Positions 47,425 to 60,000 of a stretch of 64,000 nt of DNA are shown here, one piece after another (position 1 is the stretch's first letter; each line of letters opens with the position of its first letter). Origin of the DNA: Apostichopus japonicus. Its lineage: Eukaryota > Echinodermata > Holothuroidea > Aspidochirotida > Stichopodidae. A program made the translations under genes and the position numbers. Below the pieces are notes generated by a model. The model was given only the letters and a program-made list of their open reading frames with translations. It was not told where the DNA came from and searched no databases. The DNA lies in assembly GCF_037975245.1 (NCBI RefSeq), contig NC_092565.1, positions 6,304,999-6,368,998 on the forward strand, read 5' to 3'.

Positions 47425-49262
47425 CATTTGTTTCACAAGGTGTCAACATGACATGAGGTCAATAATTAGGGTACCTCTTGTTCACTGCTGCTATTTCAAA
47501 ACTTGCTTCTAATAAATAAATATAAATACCATATATTAAAGTGCTGTTATCATGAAATAAAACATGCTCAAGAGCACTGTACAAAAGAACCAAAACCTGG
47601 AATATAAAATTACCAAACTTAAGAAAACCTAAAAGTAATAACAACAGCAGTAAAAGTAAAACATGCTCAAGAGCACTGTACAAAAGAACCAAAACCTGGA
47701 ATATAAAAATACCAAACTTAAGAAAACCTAAAAGTAATAACAACAGCAGTAAAAGTAAAACATGCTCAAGAGCACTGTACAAAAGAACCAAAACCTGGAA
47801 TATAAAAATACCAAACTTAAGAAAACCTAAAAGTAATAACAACAGCAGTAAAAGTAAAACATGATATAAGACAGGGTAATAAACCACAATAAAGAACATA
47901 AAAATATAAATATACATAAATATGGGCACAGTAAAGTGAATAAAACAAAGTAATGTATACATTTCTTCCGCAAGATAATCACATGCTGTAAAATAATTCT
48001 TCCCGTCTTCCAGGCGACTCTGAAAAGGGTTCCTCTGGGATGTATGACAAGTTCTTTGGTTCCAAATCAAGCCCTGCGAAAGATTTCAGTGAAGGTGTAA
48101 AAAGAGGATATTTGGGCATCACGATGTTGACCCTGTCCCCTCACATCCTGAGTGACCTGCAGCAGCGTGCAGTAGAATTTCCAGACGTGACTCATGGGGT
48201 CTTGGTTTACAGGATTGTGATTGGCTCCCCGGCCCAAATGTAAGTATGATGTATGATGGAATGATCTGTTTGGCTAATACAGTTCTAGTTCTTCACTATG
48301 CAGAATGAGAGTGAAGCTATGTAATCAGGAAAATGCATTATCCTTTCTTGTTTCTCAGCCTTCTTGGTCAAAGAATCATCATTGAAGTGCATTTAATACT
48401 CACAGCAGTTTTCCTGTTGGACCTGTCGGTGGCTTGTGATACTTGGGAATTACAAGGTCATCAGCATTCCCCCACAAATATGCTAGACAGGATAAATCTG
48501 GTCACCAATGAACATTCTTAGATTTCTGTTACTGCCATATCACACTTTTATTCGACGAGTCACCTCTTTGGTAATTTGACCCTGTGTTGTCCATTAAACT
48601 AGATGAAGTACTTTATAAAAAGCTTTCAGTGCAGTTTAGCATGCTTACATTGAAGTTGTCCAAACTGCTTCTCAAATATGCTTTGGAAAAAGAAGGAGTT
48701 TGGAATGTTAGTTTGCTATAAAGTCAGAAGGATAAAAAGGTTTGAGAAGAAAATACGCTATATAAAATAAATACGCTATAAATAATAAATCAACTTGCAA
48801 ACATTTAGTTTCCTCAGTATTAGCTCTACGTCCATACTCCTTGTGTGTGATCAAATTCTGGTCTACTACATGTTATATTATTTTCTCCTTGGTTTATTTG
48901 GCAAAGTTGTGCCAAAGTTCGTTTTATTGTTTGTAGTCTCTCTCCAAAAGATCAATTCAATTTCTTCATGTTCCCAAAAAGGCATCTACATGAAAGCAGA
49001 TCCACTCTGCTGTAATCGTACAAATGTTTTTTTTTTTTTTTAAGACTTGTGCCTGAATTAGACTTATTTTTCTAATAGCATCAACAACTTATTCTTTTCT
49101 TCAAGGTCGGGTTTAAAAGCTGGTGATGTCATCACACACATGGATAGTCAACCAATCAAATCCGCCGAAGATGTCTATAGAGTTGTGCATGCATCCAAAC
49201 CGATAAATGTTACCATTGTCCGTGGAAGGGAGGTTATCAAAGTAAAAGTCACACCAGACTAA
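44886..49262 (+). CDS. HTRA2: HTRA2/Omi mitochondrial serine protease, complete in six exons
   Basis: Exons are 44886-45385, 45718-45934, 46234-46425, 46985-47138, 48014-48239 and 49106-49262, all GT-AG and in phase, giving 481 aa (human 458). The start is the first ATG (MAAPMRG). The first ~55 residues are basic and Ser-rich, fitting a mitochondrial presequence, followed by a membrane segment (about 58-75). The protease domain holds His196 (LTNAHVV), Asp230 (VSDLAAI) and Ser307 (GNSGGPL), with [13 protein letters not shown] and IPSDYAKDF. The PDZ domain follows [13 protein letters not shown] to the C-terminal VTPD. HtrA2 degrades misfolded intermembrane-space proteins and can promote apoptosis (established). 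Compared with human there is a longer charged linker (about 86-140), and no AVPS-type motif follows the membrane anchor. Intron 4 contains an AT microsatellite and three 99-bp tandem repeats. Confidence 0.95.
47371..47423. repeat. (AT)n microsatellite in HTRA2 intron 4
   Basis: About 26 uninterrupted TA units. It is non-coding and sits about 230 bp after exon 4. Confidence 0.97.
47562..47858. repeat. Three-copy 99-bp tandem repeat in HTRA2 intron 4
   Basis: Units start at 47562, 47661 and 47760, each beginning ACATGCTCAAGAGCACTG, and differ by only a base or so. The fourth junction (47859) breaks off after ACATGAT. Because 99 is a multiple of three, the minus strand stays open through all copies, producing a leucine-rich repeated frame that is almost certainly not a gene. 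Confidence 0.95.
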
Positions 49263-52200
49263 GCACAACGAGTTTGAAGTCAAAGAAAACTTACAAAGGA
49301 TATAATCCATGAGTCCTAGCAGATATTATGGTTTCACATACATGGGTGGATAAAGCAGAATAATGGATCCATGCAACCACTGCCATAGGATAAATAAATA
49401 ACAGTTTCCTGTTGAAATATTCTCTACCAAACGATAGCATCAAGAGGTACATATAGTAACTTTGGTGAGATCTTCATTTGGCCATTCAATACCTTGTTAC
49501 ATTTGGAGAAAAATCTTTTGAAAAGCACTAATAATTTGTCTGTGAAAGTGGCTGGACCACAAAGGTTAAGACTTTAAAGTCACCTCTTCAGATGTACATT
49601 CTTGCAGCAGCTTGAAAGAACATTACAGAAAATGTTCCCACAGATAGAGCAACTTGGATTTAAATAATAACATTAATATCAAATCTCACCATAACATGAA
49701 TATTAGATAATCTTTTCCCCCCTAGATGTAGGTCGTTAATGGTTGTGAGGAATGTGCTCACATTATAACATGTTTGTCTTTTTTTTTTTGAATGTGGATA
49801 CCTCTGTATGAAAGTCTTCCATGGCCTCATCATGCAATTCTTTCACAATGATTTTCTTGATTTTGATGCTAAACCCTATAAACTGCTGCCATTCGGTAGT
49901 GATTTACATAGGATTTCTGTTTTTTTTTATATCTTTGTATGATACCTTGCAAATTTACTCTTGTGATAAACTGTTTTTTTTGTTTTGTTGAGATGGGCTT
50001 TTTATTTGCTGTGCCTTTTCTTTGCTATTAACTTTAATCCACTTAAGACTTTCTTAAGTTTGATAATGCAACTTTGGTTTGGCAACATTTGATGCTTGGT
50101 TCTTGACAGGATAAGAAAACCGTTTAAGTTTTCACTGATCTACATGCCAACGATCAGAAAAGCATCCTCTTTGTGAAAACCCAGTGAAAGAGCTATTGAC
50201 TTAAGACTTGATAAAGAACCACTTTAGATATGAATGTATTAAGTTTTCTAAAGAGCCAGACATGATTGAGGTTTATAGTCTTTGCTAACCATAATTATGC
50301 ATCATTCCAGAATCATCACTTATGGGTCATCACTATTGCTTCCAAAACCACTGAAGTTTATTGAGAGATGTTTGGAAGTCAAAGTATGTATGTAAAACTA
50401 CTCAATGTGTTTTCATTTCAAACACATCTCTAGAATTGGAAAAGAAAAGGGTGAAAAAAGGATTGATTAAAATGTAAATATACAGGAGATGATAAAATTC
50501 TGAGCTCAAGGTGGTATAATTTGGCAAACTATGAAAGAGAGGTACATCATTCCTTATATTTGGCCTTATACTTCAGATAACCAGTAAAATTATTCAGGTT
50601 TTTCATTTATGTATCAAATGATCTACTACGCAAGAAACTGGAACTGTCTCACACTTGCTGTCAATACATAATTAGTAATAAACACCATATTAGTGAAAAA
50701 GGTCTTCTATTTTTTAATGACTGTTTCTTTTATCTATATTTTTTATTTCCTTCTTGTTATTAATAATCTATGCTGCCCAAGAAATTCCACGGAAATGGTA
50801 GCCGTGCAATGGCGGAGGCTAAAGAAAGCAAATCACAGGATTCCGATAACTTTTTGGAAGAAGCTCATCCCTGAATGTAGCTAAGAACAGTGATACATTT
50901 TGTGTGTGTCATCCTATGCACAGTCCCAATGGGACTGTGTAGAGGTTTTGAAGTCAGGACCTAGACATATGAGTAATATCGGTTTGGGGAGCAGATCGAC
51001 AAGGGAAAGCTGTAGATGTACACAGCATTGAATGGTAAACTGGTAGTTTGTCCATATCGAAAGTTAAAGTTACTGCAAAATTGAGTATAGAAGTGTATTT
51101 TAACAGACTAGGTGAACCAATAAGATTATTGCTACAAGCTGTATACAAGTTTGCTGTAGCAACTTGTGGTTTGTGAAAGAATGAGGGGTGGTTGGTAGTC
51201 TTACGGGCAATTTGTAAGGTTTCATGTCACTTCTTCCATTTTAAGTAACAGTAATCCTTGAAGCTCTGTCTTAACATGCAAATGAGGTGCATTTACTAAA
51301 CATACAACAAAGAAATACAAAACAAAAGTGATACCAATAATATAATAATGCCCTTTTAGGGATGTTTTATTCTAACGACGAATAAATCTATCCAATAAGA
51401 CTATCTAGAATCAGAGCTATTACAGTGGTTTACAGCTATTAAACTACTTTTCCCTGGAAGTTTTCAGTTTATGTTAAATTTGCCCACCTATGTTTTCTGA
51501 CGTGGTAAAAAAGTAGTCTGCTGATCTAGCTTCCATCTTCAGGAAGAGTAGAGTAGACTTGTAACATGATGTAAGAGCATCAAAGCACATCAATTTTGCA
51601 TTAATATGTTGACACAAGCAAACCTAAAATATTATGTAATAATAATATCAATGCATAGCTTTTATATAAGCCCCTCCAGAGTTAATCAAATCAAATAAAA
51701 AAAATAGAGAAACTCCCCATGTCAATGAAAAAACAAACGAACATGTAGATTATGCCCATAAAGATAAATACAAGATAAATAAATACTCAAACTGAAACTG
51801 CTTTCTCTTTCAATGTAAATAATATGCAGCATTCAAATTTACTTTAACACAAAGAACAGCAGAAATATAAATAAATAATATTTCGAAACTTCAAACATTT
51901 GTTAATGATGTGGAGAGCAATAGTATTGATGTCAATTTTCTTCCACTTTGGTGTTTAAAGATCTGAATGGCAAAACCATATAATTTAATCTTATTTAACA
52001 GAATGGTGAATATAATATTGATATATTTTTATCATTGAATTTGTGTTACGGATGCATGACATTGTTTAGCTAGAACAGTTCTTCTTGGGTAGAACTTAGA
52101 GGGTCATAGTTTTCTGTCATTGTGATTTGTGACATGTCGTTCCATTCGAAGCAAAGTCACTCTGTGACACATCGATATGGTCCGAAAGAAGTGGTATATG

Positions 52201-52609
52201 TTAGATTTTACTTGAATGCTAACAGGAACCTGCATCTTGAGATGTAGATAAATTCTATGCATAGATTACAGGATGACTACGGCCTTGCATGAGTGGAAGG
52301 AATATATTTTGATCTTCTGCAGACGTACATTTATACAAGTTATATAACTGGTGCATAACTTTCAACTTATAAATATGAACATAATGTGAAATACGGCAAA
52401 ATACACTGCCCCTCAAAGGGAAAACAACACCTCTCTGTATAAATTGCAAATAGGACAGGCCTTCATATCCACCAGCAGTTACTGCTTGCTTCAGAATACT
52501 GTTTTATGCAGTAAATGAATCATTTTTGAGGAAAGCTTTCATCCCTCCTGTCAAGCCCTTTCGGATTTGCAGCGCTGATAATTAGCAGTCGTAGGTTTTT
52601 TCGATGACC
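49263..52609. other. Convergent 3' region of HTRA2 and LRRC27
   Basis: No coding exon is recognised. It should contain both 3' UTRs. AATAAA occurs at 49393-49398, about 130 nt after the HTRA2 stop. For LRRC27 a minus-strand AATAAA lies at about 51366-51371. A 9-bp stem with a 3-nt loop is present at 50919-50939 (CACAGTCCC / GGGACTGTG). Confidence 0.5.
49393..49398 (+). terminator. Candidate HTRA2 polyadenylation signal
   Basis: Canonical AATAAA 131 nt downstream of the HTRA2 stop codon. Further AT-rich sequence downstream means that other sites are possible. Confidence 0.35.
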
Positions 52610-55600
52610 TCAAGGTACGGGTGAAGCGTCTCCTGTGAATGCCCTGAACCGATATTCCAAATCTCGTCTCCGATCGCTCACCTGTCCTTGTAATTTATTG
52701 GCCTGCGGGAAATATTGACAAGTTAAAAAAAAAAAACCATTTAGAATATGACGCTGATGAATTGATGATAAGCCTGAGCGATTTTAAGATTTTAGTGCCG
52801 ACAAGAAATAATCGGAGACTTAATCCTATTATACACTGCAGGCAAGGTATTTCATTTCATTTGACAGAGAGTAGAAGGATGCAGTAAAATGCCACACAAC
52901 ATTAAAAACAATCATGGTGAAAATTTGGAAATTGGTCACAAAAGGATAGAAACACAAACACACTATTTTGATGACTTTTATTGCAAAGAATAATATTAAT
53001 ATTACGCTTTTGTCGACGAAGGAAGAAATACTGTTTATCTACGACATTATTGTTCCAACAACTTCCAATCATGATACACACAAGGAAAATGATAGATCTT
53101 CTGAGAAATTGTGAACCAAAGGTTGACAATAAGTTGTTTTCTAGTTTGTTTTTTTTCTGCCAAGATTTCTAGCATCATTGAGGGTAGAAGGGACATGAAT
53201 TGACGCTACAATGTGCAGCTGTAGGAACCTAATTAAACTTACAAATACACCCTCTACCAGTTATCTTTCAAATCACTGCAAGCCTCTTTTTTCATTTCAC
53301 ACTTATAATTGTAATGAGAATTTATTTACGAAAATGCAATAAGAAAAATCAGATTCACAGCAAAGTGCAATAAGCAAGTGTATGATGGATTACCAAAATA
53401 CTATTTTACAAGTATCGGGAAATGTACGAAAAGGCGACAGGATTTGGAAGCTGGAAAAGATCAAGTGAAATGAAAATGAGATGAAACTGAATATTTCTTC
53501 TTCTTTCTCAAACTCAGTTTTGAGAGGGACAAGATTAGCATGACCTGTAGCATATAATGCAATGATATGGTCTAGTATTAAAGAAGGAAGATTTATAATT
53601 TTATGACTGTTGTCAGAGTAACATGTGATTTTAGAGACACTATTCCAGAATTAGCTGTTTGCTTCATCCCTTCACAAGGTTTGAAATAAGCTGCGATCAG
53701 AAGGCTTGATAAAATGTACAAACTTCATGACAAGTGTTGCTAAGTGTTTATTCAAATCATGAGCCCTGAAGCACCTCTTCTTTCAAGAAAGTATGGAACA
53801 GACATGAAGAACACAATAAACTAGAGGCTTTATGAGCTGAAAAGAATCTACAATAGCTGATGTAACAGTGAACGCTTAAGTTGTTCCCTCTCCTATATCC
53901 TTCCTATTTGAATGTTATGAAACTTGAAACAATCGAAGCAAAATGTCATCGCATAGATTCCTTCAGTGTTCGGCAAGGCCTAAAAGTAACAGGTGATAGA
54001 CAGAAACCGTACAGCATGCTCTGAATAGGAATTATAATGAAGATCTCACGTGCACGAATGTGCAGACAACGTAATGTTGGCTCAGTTACAGTTAGTGATC
54101 CATGAAGTAGACAATGTTTGCGAAACGACAACAAACAGAAACATGCCGGTTGTACCGATTTATCAATAGTGATTGGTAACAGCGGAGCATATCCTTACCA
54201 GTTCTAGGTCTCTCTTGGCAGCTTCCATTTGCTCCTGTGGGTTGCCTTTGGGTTTGTTCTTTCTTTCTTGCACCCTCTGAGTATGTTGTTTAATCTTCTC
54301 CATCAACTGTTTGTCTCTCTCCAACCTACGAAAGACAGCAATCTCATGAATTAAGAGTTGCAACATGTCAAGGGTCATTTGAGAGATGAAAACATCCAGT
54401 ACACAGCTAGCACTCATGTTGTTGTACATTAAAAAGCTATGCAATAGTTGAAGAATTCACTTCCAATGACCACAGTGAGCGAATATCTAGAGAATATTAC
54501 CAAGGATAAAAAAAAAATTAGTTTCACTGTAGTTTTCTCTAATATTTCAAGGTCAAGTTATTATTTTAATACCTTTGAAAAGCAAAAAAAAGAAATAGTA
54601 ATTGCGATGTGATCCATGGCTCCCAGGCTATGTAAGGTACTATGGCTAGTGACTTGCACCTCAACCCATCCCCCCCCCCCCCGATCCCGCATCGCTCACA
54701 AGAATATCACCACCAACCAAGAGCTAGGTAACTCCCTGTCAATACAAATCATGACTAGTATTCCTATGTCACCTTTTTTAATTCTGGTTTACCAAAATTT
54801 CTCTCATCTTTCAAATTTTCTATGCAATTCTCAAGTCAGTTTTTCCATTCAAAAAAACACTGTGAAAACTGACATTATTTAGGTAAGATTTCATGTCATT
54901 CTCAGCTGCATAATTAAGTTACTGTACAGAATATGCTGTCCCAGGACAATTTTGGCAAAACTTTACAGATTCTTATGTAAGATGTACATGTTGTTTTTCT
55001 ACGGCTGATTTGTAATGATCTACCATTGCCTGAGATGACCGAATATCTCAAAAAGCTACCGACCCTATCGCTAAGGCTTTTCAATAAGGTTGTGCGACAG
55101 ATGTGTGGACGGTTTCATCCTGGTCGAGCCCCTCCACATGGGGAAATTGTGGGAAAATTCAAGAAACAACACTATGACAGGGAGAGCGATACTTCAGCGG
55201 GGAGGAATGGTAAGTAAGCCTTTATGAAAATCTGTGTCATTGGAGATGAATAAAATATCCCCAAATATCAGCTTTGTATTTTTCTGTTTTTGTGATAAGC
55301 ATCTTTCTACTTTTTTATTAATATTGTAAGAAGTTTTACATACTTTGCTTTGTCTGACTTCTGTCTTGAGCCTGGTTTTGATTTCCTTTCTCTTTCGAGT
55401 TTATCTGAGAGTTCCTTCTGCAAAATAGAATAATACAATAAATAATAACATAATAAGTCTATAAAACTAAATTTGCTATTCAAACTATTTCTGACCATAC
55501 TGGTTTCTAATGTGCTGCTAAAAAACAAAACAAAATTTAAACTTGTTTCAGTCATTGGCTTGCAAATGATTAGTAGTAACAGATCCATCACTTTACATTA

Positions 55601-57009
55601 AAATCTTAACGGCAGTACACAATAATTGCATTCATTTTCATATTCCATGATCATTTTCCCAGCCAGAATTTTTGTTTTTCTCTCATCAATTCACTATTCC
55701 TCTACCTTACTTGATTTCAACTGAAACACATCTGCTATTGAAACATCTTCATTAAAATACGGACCAAATATGACATGAATTAATTAGGTGGGAGGGGAAG
55801 GGAGGTAGGGGGTTGATAATACAGGTGGAACATAAAGATGCATTTCATTGGAAATGATCTAATAAAATAACTGCTTTTTATGAATAAGAACATTTTCAAA
55901 ATACCTTAATCCTCTCCTCCTTGCTCAGTATCTGCAAGTAATCACCATTGACGTCGTATGGAAACTTCATTGGATCCGTGAAATCTGGGATGGAGGGAAT
56001 TTGAAGAGAAGTGACTAAGATCCGTGGGAAACACAAGTTTGACAAAATCACAATCTTATATTCATGTGGCCCTGGACATGTAAATTGATCACTTAGTCTT
56101 AACAGATAGTAATTGATTGATTACAATCCATAAAAGTGTGTTGGCTTTAAAAACAGTTGATCACTGTTTGACAGGACATATTAAACACATAAAGAGTCTA
56201 TCAGTACATCAGAAATAAGAAACATGGGCCAATGATTTGTTAACGACTGCTTGCCTTTCTTCAGCAGTGAAGAACCCCCTCTATGACCTATTCTGCCCGA
56301 ACATTCCGGCCACTCATTGTGATGGCCCCTATTTTCGCCAACCCACCTCACCCCTACTATTGACCAGATGTCCACATTCCATTGTTTCTGCTATCTGCTG
56401 TACGTGTTGATGCTTGAAATTGGGGTAGCTTAAATTTAATGCATATTTTTCAATTTGAAGGAAGGGACTGATATTAAATTGTGGTATAGAAGAGACTGAA
56501 TAGTAAAGTTTCATGGTCAACGTATAGATACTCCTTTAAAGTCTCATCATTTGTACAATATGTTCTTGTCAACTTAATCAAGAAAAACAAATCGGAACTA
56601 CAAAAAGAATGTAGAAAATAAAAGACTTGAAAAAAGAGAAGGAGACAGTCACAGCATTAGTATCAAGTTTATCTTCACTCATAAAATCTGCTACAAACTG
56701 TAGGGATGGCGACATTCCACTCACCCGTTTTGCCTTGCCTCACAGCTCTTATGTAATGTTTTCTCTGCATCTCCTTAGTTTCATCTCTCCAGTCTTCCAA
56801 GAGCTTTTGGTCTCTGAAAGAAGACAAAATGCAAAATATTTGCTCAAGATAGTGACGGTGTTTCTTGCTACCTAAGGTATCCCTCAGGGTAGACCTGTTT
56901 AAAAATGGTGGATGTGTAAAATGGATATAACAGTTGAACACTATCTTTAATCTTGAAAGGTATATCTGTCGTTATTAGTAAACATTTCTTTCATACTATC
57001 AGGAGTGAT

Positions 57010-57042
<33 letters not shown>

Positions 57043-60000
57043 GTCAGGGGAGTGACATGACTGACCCAAGGGCCAACCTGGCTCATGGCTCCCTTACATA
57101 ATATACATTAACATAGGAGAAAAAACAACCTATGCTGTCAGTTTTGCCCTATTTAGGATATTATCAAGTACACTCCTGTGAACTAGCTTTTCAGTTCCAT
57201 TGTGTACAGTTAAGACAGCACAATACACATGTAAGCAATGTAGTGGGTGCTTCTTTATAACATCGTTTTTGACCCTACGTACATTCGGCTAGCACTTACA
57301 GTAAAAAGTCATTTATGCTTTTCAGAAGCACAATACACCAAAATCTCAATATTCCATTCATGTCATTATCTCACTAATCTTTCATTTCCAATACTGAACT
57401 GTTTTTGGTGGAATTTCAATATTTTTGTCTGGGCTTGCATCTGATCAAATGGGCAAGGCAAACAAATGTCTCAGAAAACATCATGGAATTGTTCATTGTA
57501 TGCTGGTTACCAGTTATGTGGGTGAATGCAGTACTAATTTAATTCCCCAAAAGAGTAACAAATACTCTAGGTTTTGATTGAAAAAAAAAAACTTTTGTTT
57601 ATCAGCTCAGAATGTTGGATTATTGTATGTTGATAACACGGTTACATTAATTGATAAAAAAATTTCATCTGGTGAAGACCGAACAGGTCATTCAAAACGG
57701 CACTCATCTTAGACTCTTGGTTTATTTAACAAGGTTTCGGCTTTCCGCAGACGTGGGAGACATTTTTTCAGTGACTCAATTGAATTGTCACTAATATAAT
57801 CTTCAATGTTATCAAATGTGAAATTTTATTTCAGCAAAGAGAAATGCATGTTGAAAAATTTGACTGAAACATAAATGAAAGATTAAGAAGTATATCAAAA
57901 CAGATGTAATTACCTGCTAAATGGATAATTCTGAGCATTTTGCAATTATTTTGCTTCAACATGTTTACTAAAACAACCTAAATTACAGATAGAATACTAA
58001 TCAAAATATCTGATGTAACACCTTAACAACAGACTAACCCTAAATATGTGCTCCATTCCGTCTTTTTCAGCTTTATGAAATTTGAAATAATAATCGATTC
58101 AATAACAGACCCCTAATCAACATATCCTTGTGACCTTTGACCTCAATGGCTGACTTACTTCAACCTCTGTTCCATCAAAGCTTGTTTCTCTTTCAGCTTC
58201 TTTAATTTTTCCAGCCTCCTCTCTTCCATAAACCTTGCTTCCATTGGGTCGATGTAGACGGGATTCGCAGTCTTAGATTTCGTCTTCTTCTTCTTCTTCC
58301 TTCTGTAAAGGATAAACAAAATACAAAACCAAAGTGACAAATTTTACACCCACAATTCATCAGTATTTGATTTGCATCCTCCCTTAAGCAATACTTAACT
58401 TCCCCTTTGGAACTTTGGATCATGGGTTTGTTTTTATTTGTAACCCAACTGCATTTGCAATCTTGTTAAGACAGATATTTTAAATTTTCTGCTTAAATGA
58501 AGAAGCTAATGAATCAGCATGAAACAGGCTCTCTAGTTATTTATTTTAAATATCCAATTTTCTCTGACACAAGATTCAAAGCCTACAATTTACAATCTAC
58601 GGAAAACAGCAAGGCAGATTGATATTAGACATGGTAACCACAATGACCAAAAATGTCAAACATTTGCAAACATATACTTCAACATTTATATCACTACTTT
58701 ACATAATATTACATTTCAATACGCAAAACGGATTCTATAAGTATCCCAGACCAAGAAATTCAAACTTACGACTATTTGATCTTTGAAAATGAAGTTTGCT
58801 TTTGGCAAAAACTATCTTCCTCCATCTAAACACACAGATAAACATTTGTTAACATGATTAGGTACCTGTCTTTTCCTAACACACCGAGGGCACCAGCTCT
58901 CTTGAATTTCTCGTACTGCAGCTGCCGATACTCCTCGTAAGTCATGTGCTTGTGCAACGAGACTGACTTGGGTCTGGGGAATTCTAGGTCGGACGCACCG
59001 CTGGTCGTGGAAAACATGGACTGCCTGCTAGGTGACGTGAAAGCCTGGTTTTGATCTTGGTCGTCAAGGAGACGGTGTGGGCCATACTCTGAATCACTCT
59101 CTGAAGAGGCTGTGGTAGAGTCTTCCAGATTCAGGTCCTCGATTCGAAGTTCTGTAATTTTGTTATCAAAAGAGTGGAAAATAAACTAAAGATATTCTTT
59201 TGTTAAGATATAAATATTCTTATTTATTAAATCTTTCAGAAAAATTGCAATTGTTAACAAATCGTAATTTTTCATCTACAGATGCAGGCAGTGGTGGATT
59301 GGCCTACCGACTGGGAAAGAGTATACTGTTTTGTCAGATATTTTTTAAAATTTTTATGCAACGTATAAACCTCACAATTGCTTCTTGATACTGTAGACAT
59401 TAAGATAAAAGAACAAAACAGACAAAATTGCTCACCAGTGTGTTTTAGTTTTTGGTCTTTGATTGTCAGAGCGTCTCTCAGGTATCTCATTATTTCCTTA
59501 ATGCCTTTCTCCAGGATCCTTTGGGGTGGAAATTCTAGCGGATTACCTCGAAGGTTTAATCCGGTTAGAGTCTTCACCAGACCTTATATTAAAGACAGAA
59601 AAATGGAAAATGTTTCATCACTATGAAAATATAATATAATGTGAGGTATTTTCACAAGATTGAAGAGATACCAGTTAAGACCAGCTTGTGTTTAGCTCGA
59701 GTAAGGGAAACAAATTGTTTGAAATTACAAGCAAGCATCCATGTGTAACAACATGTCAGGTTATATTTGTCTCTCGATTTATGTCAATAATGATGTACTT
59801 TTTCATTATTACAGAAAGAACAGCTAATTGCAATTTTTGCCTTAAAATTATGGAAACTTCCTGTAAATGACACCAGATTTAATTAATTTTCTTGTTAGGC
59901 ATGACAGAAGCCAGTTGCTGTTAACCTTTTGGAAGATCAACAATCAACAAGTTAATTGACTTTATGATGATAATAATAACAACTCTAGTCCTGCAAATTA

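Noticed and set aside
47459-48070. 203-codon minus-strand open frame with leucine repeats
   Set aside because: It is created by the 99-bp tandem repeat inside HTRA2 intron 4 and overlaps HTRA2 exon 5 antisense; no family match or independent gene signals.
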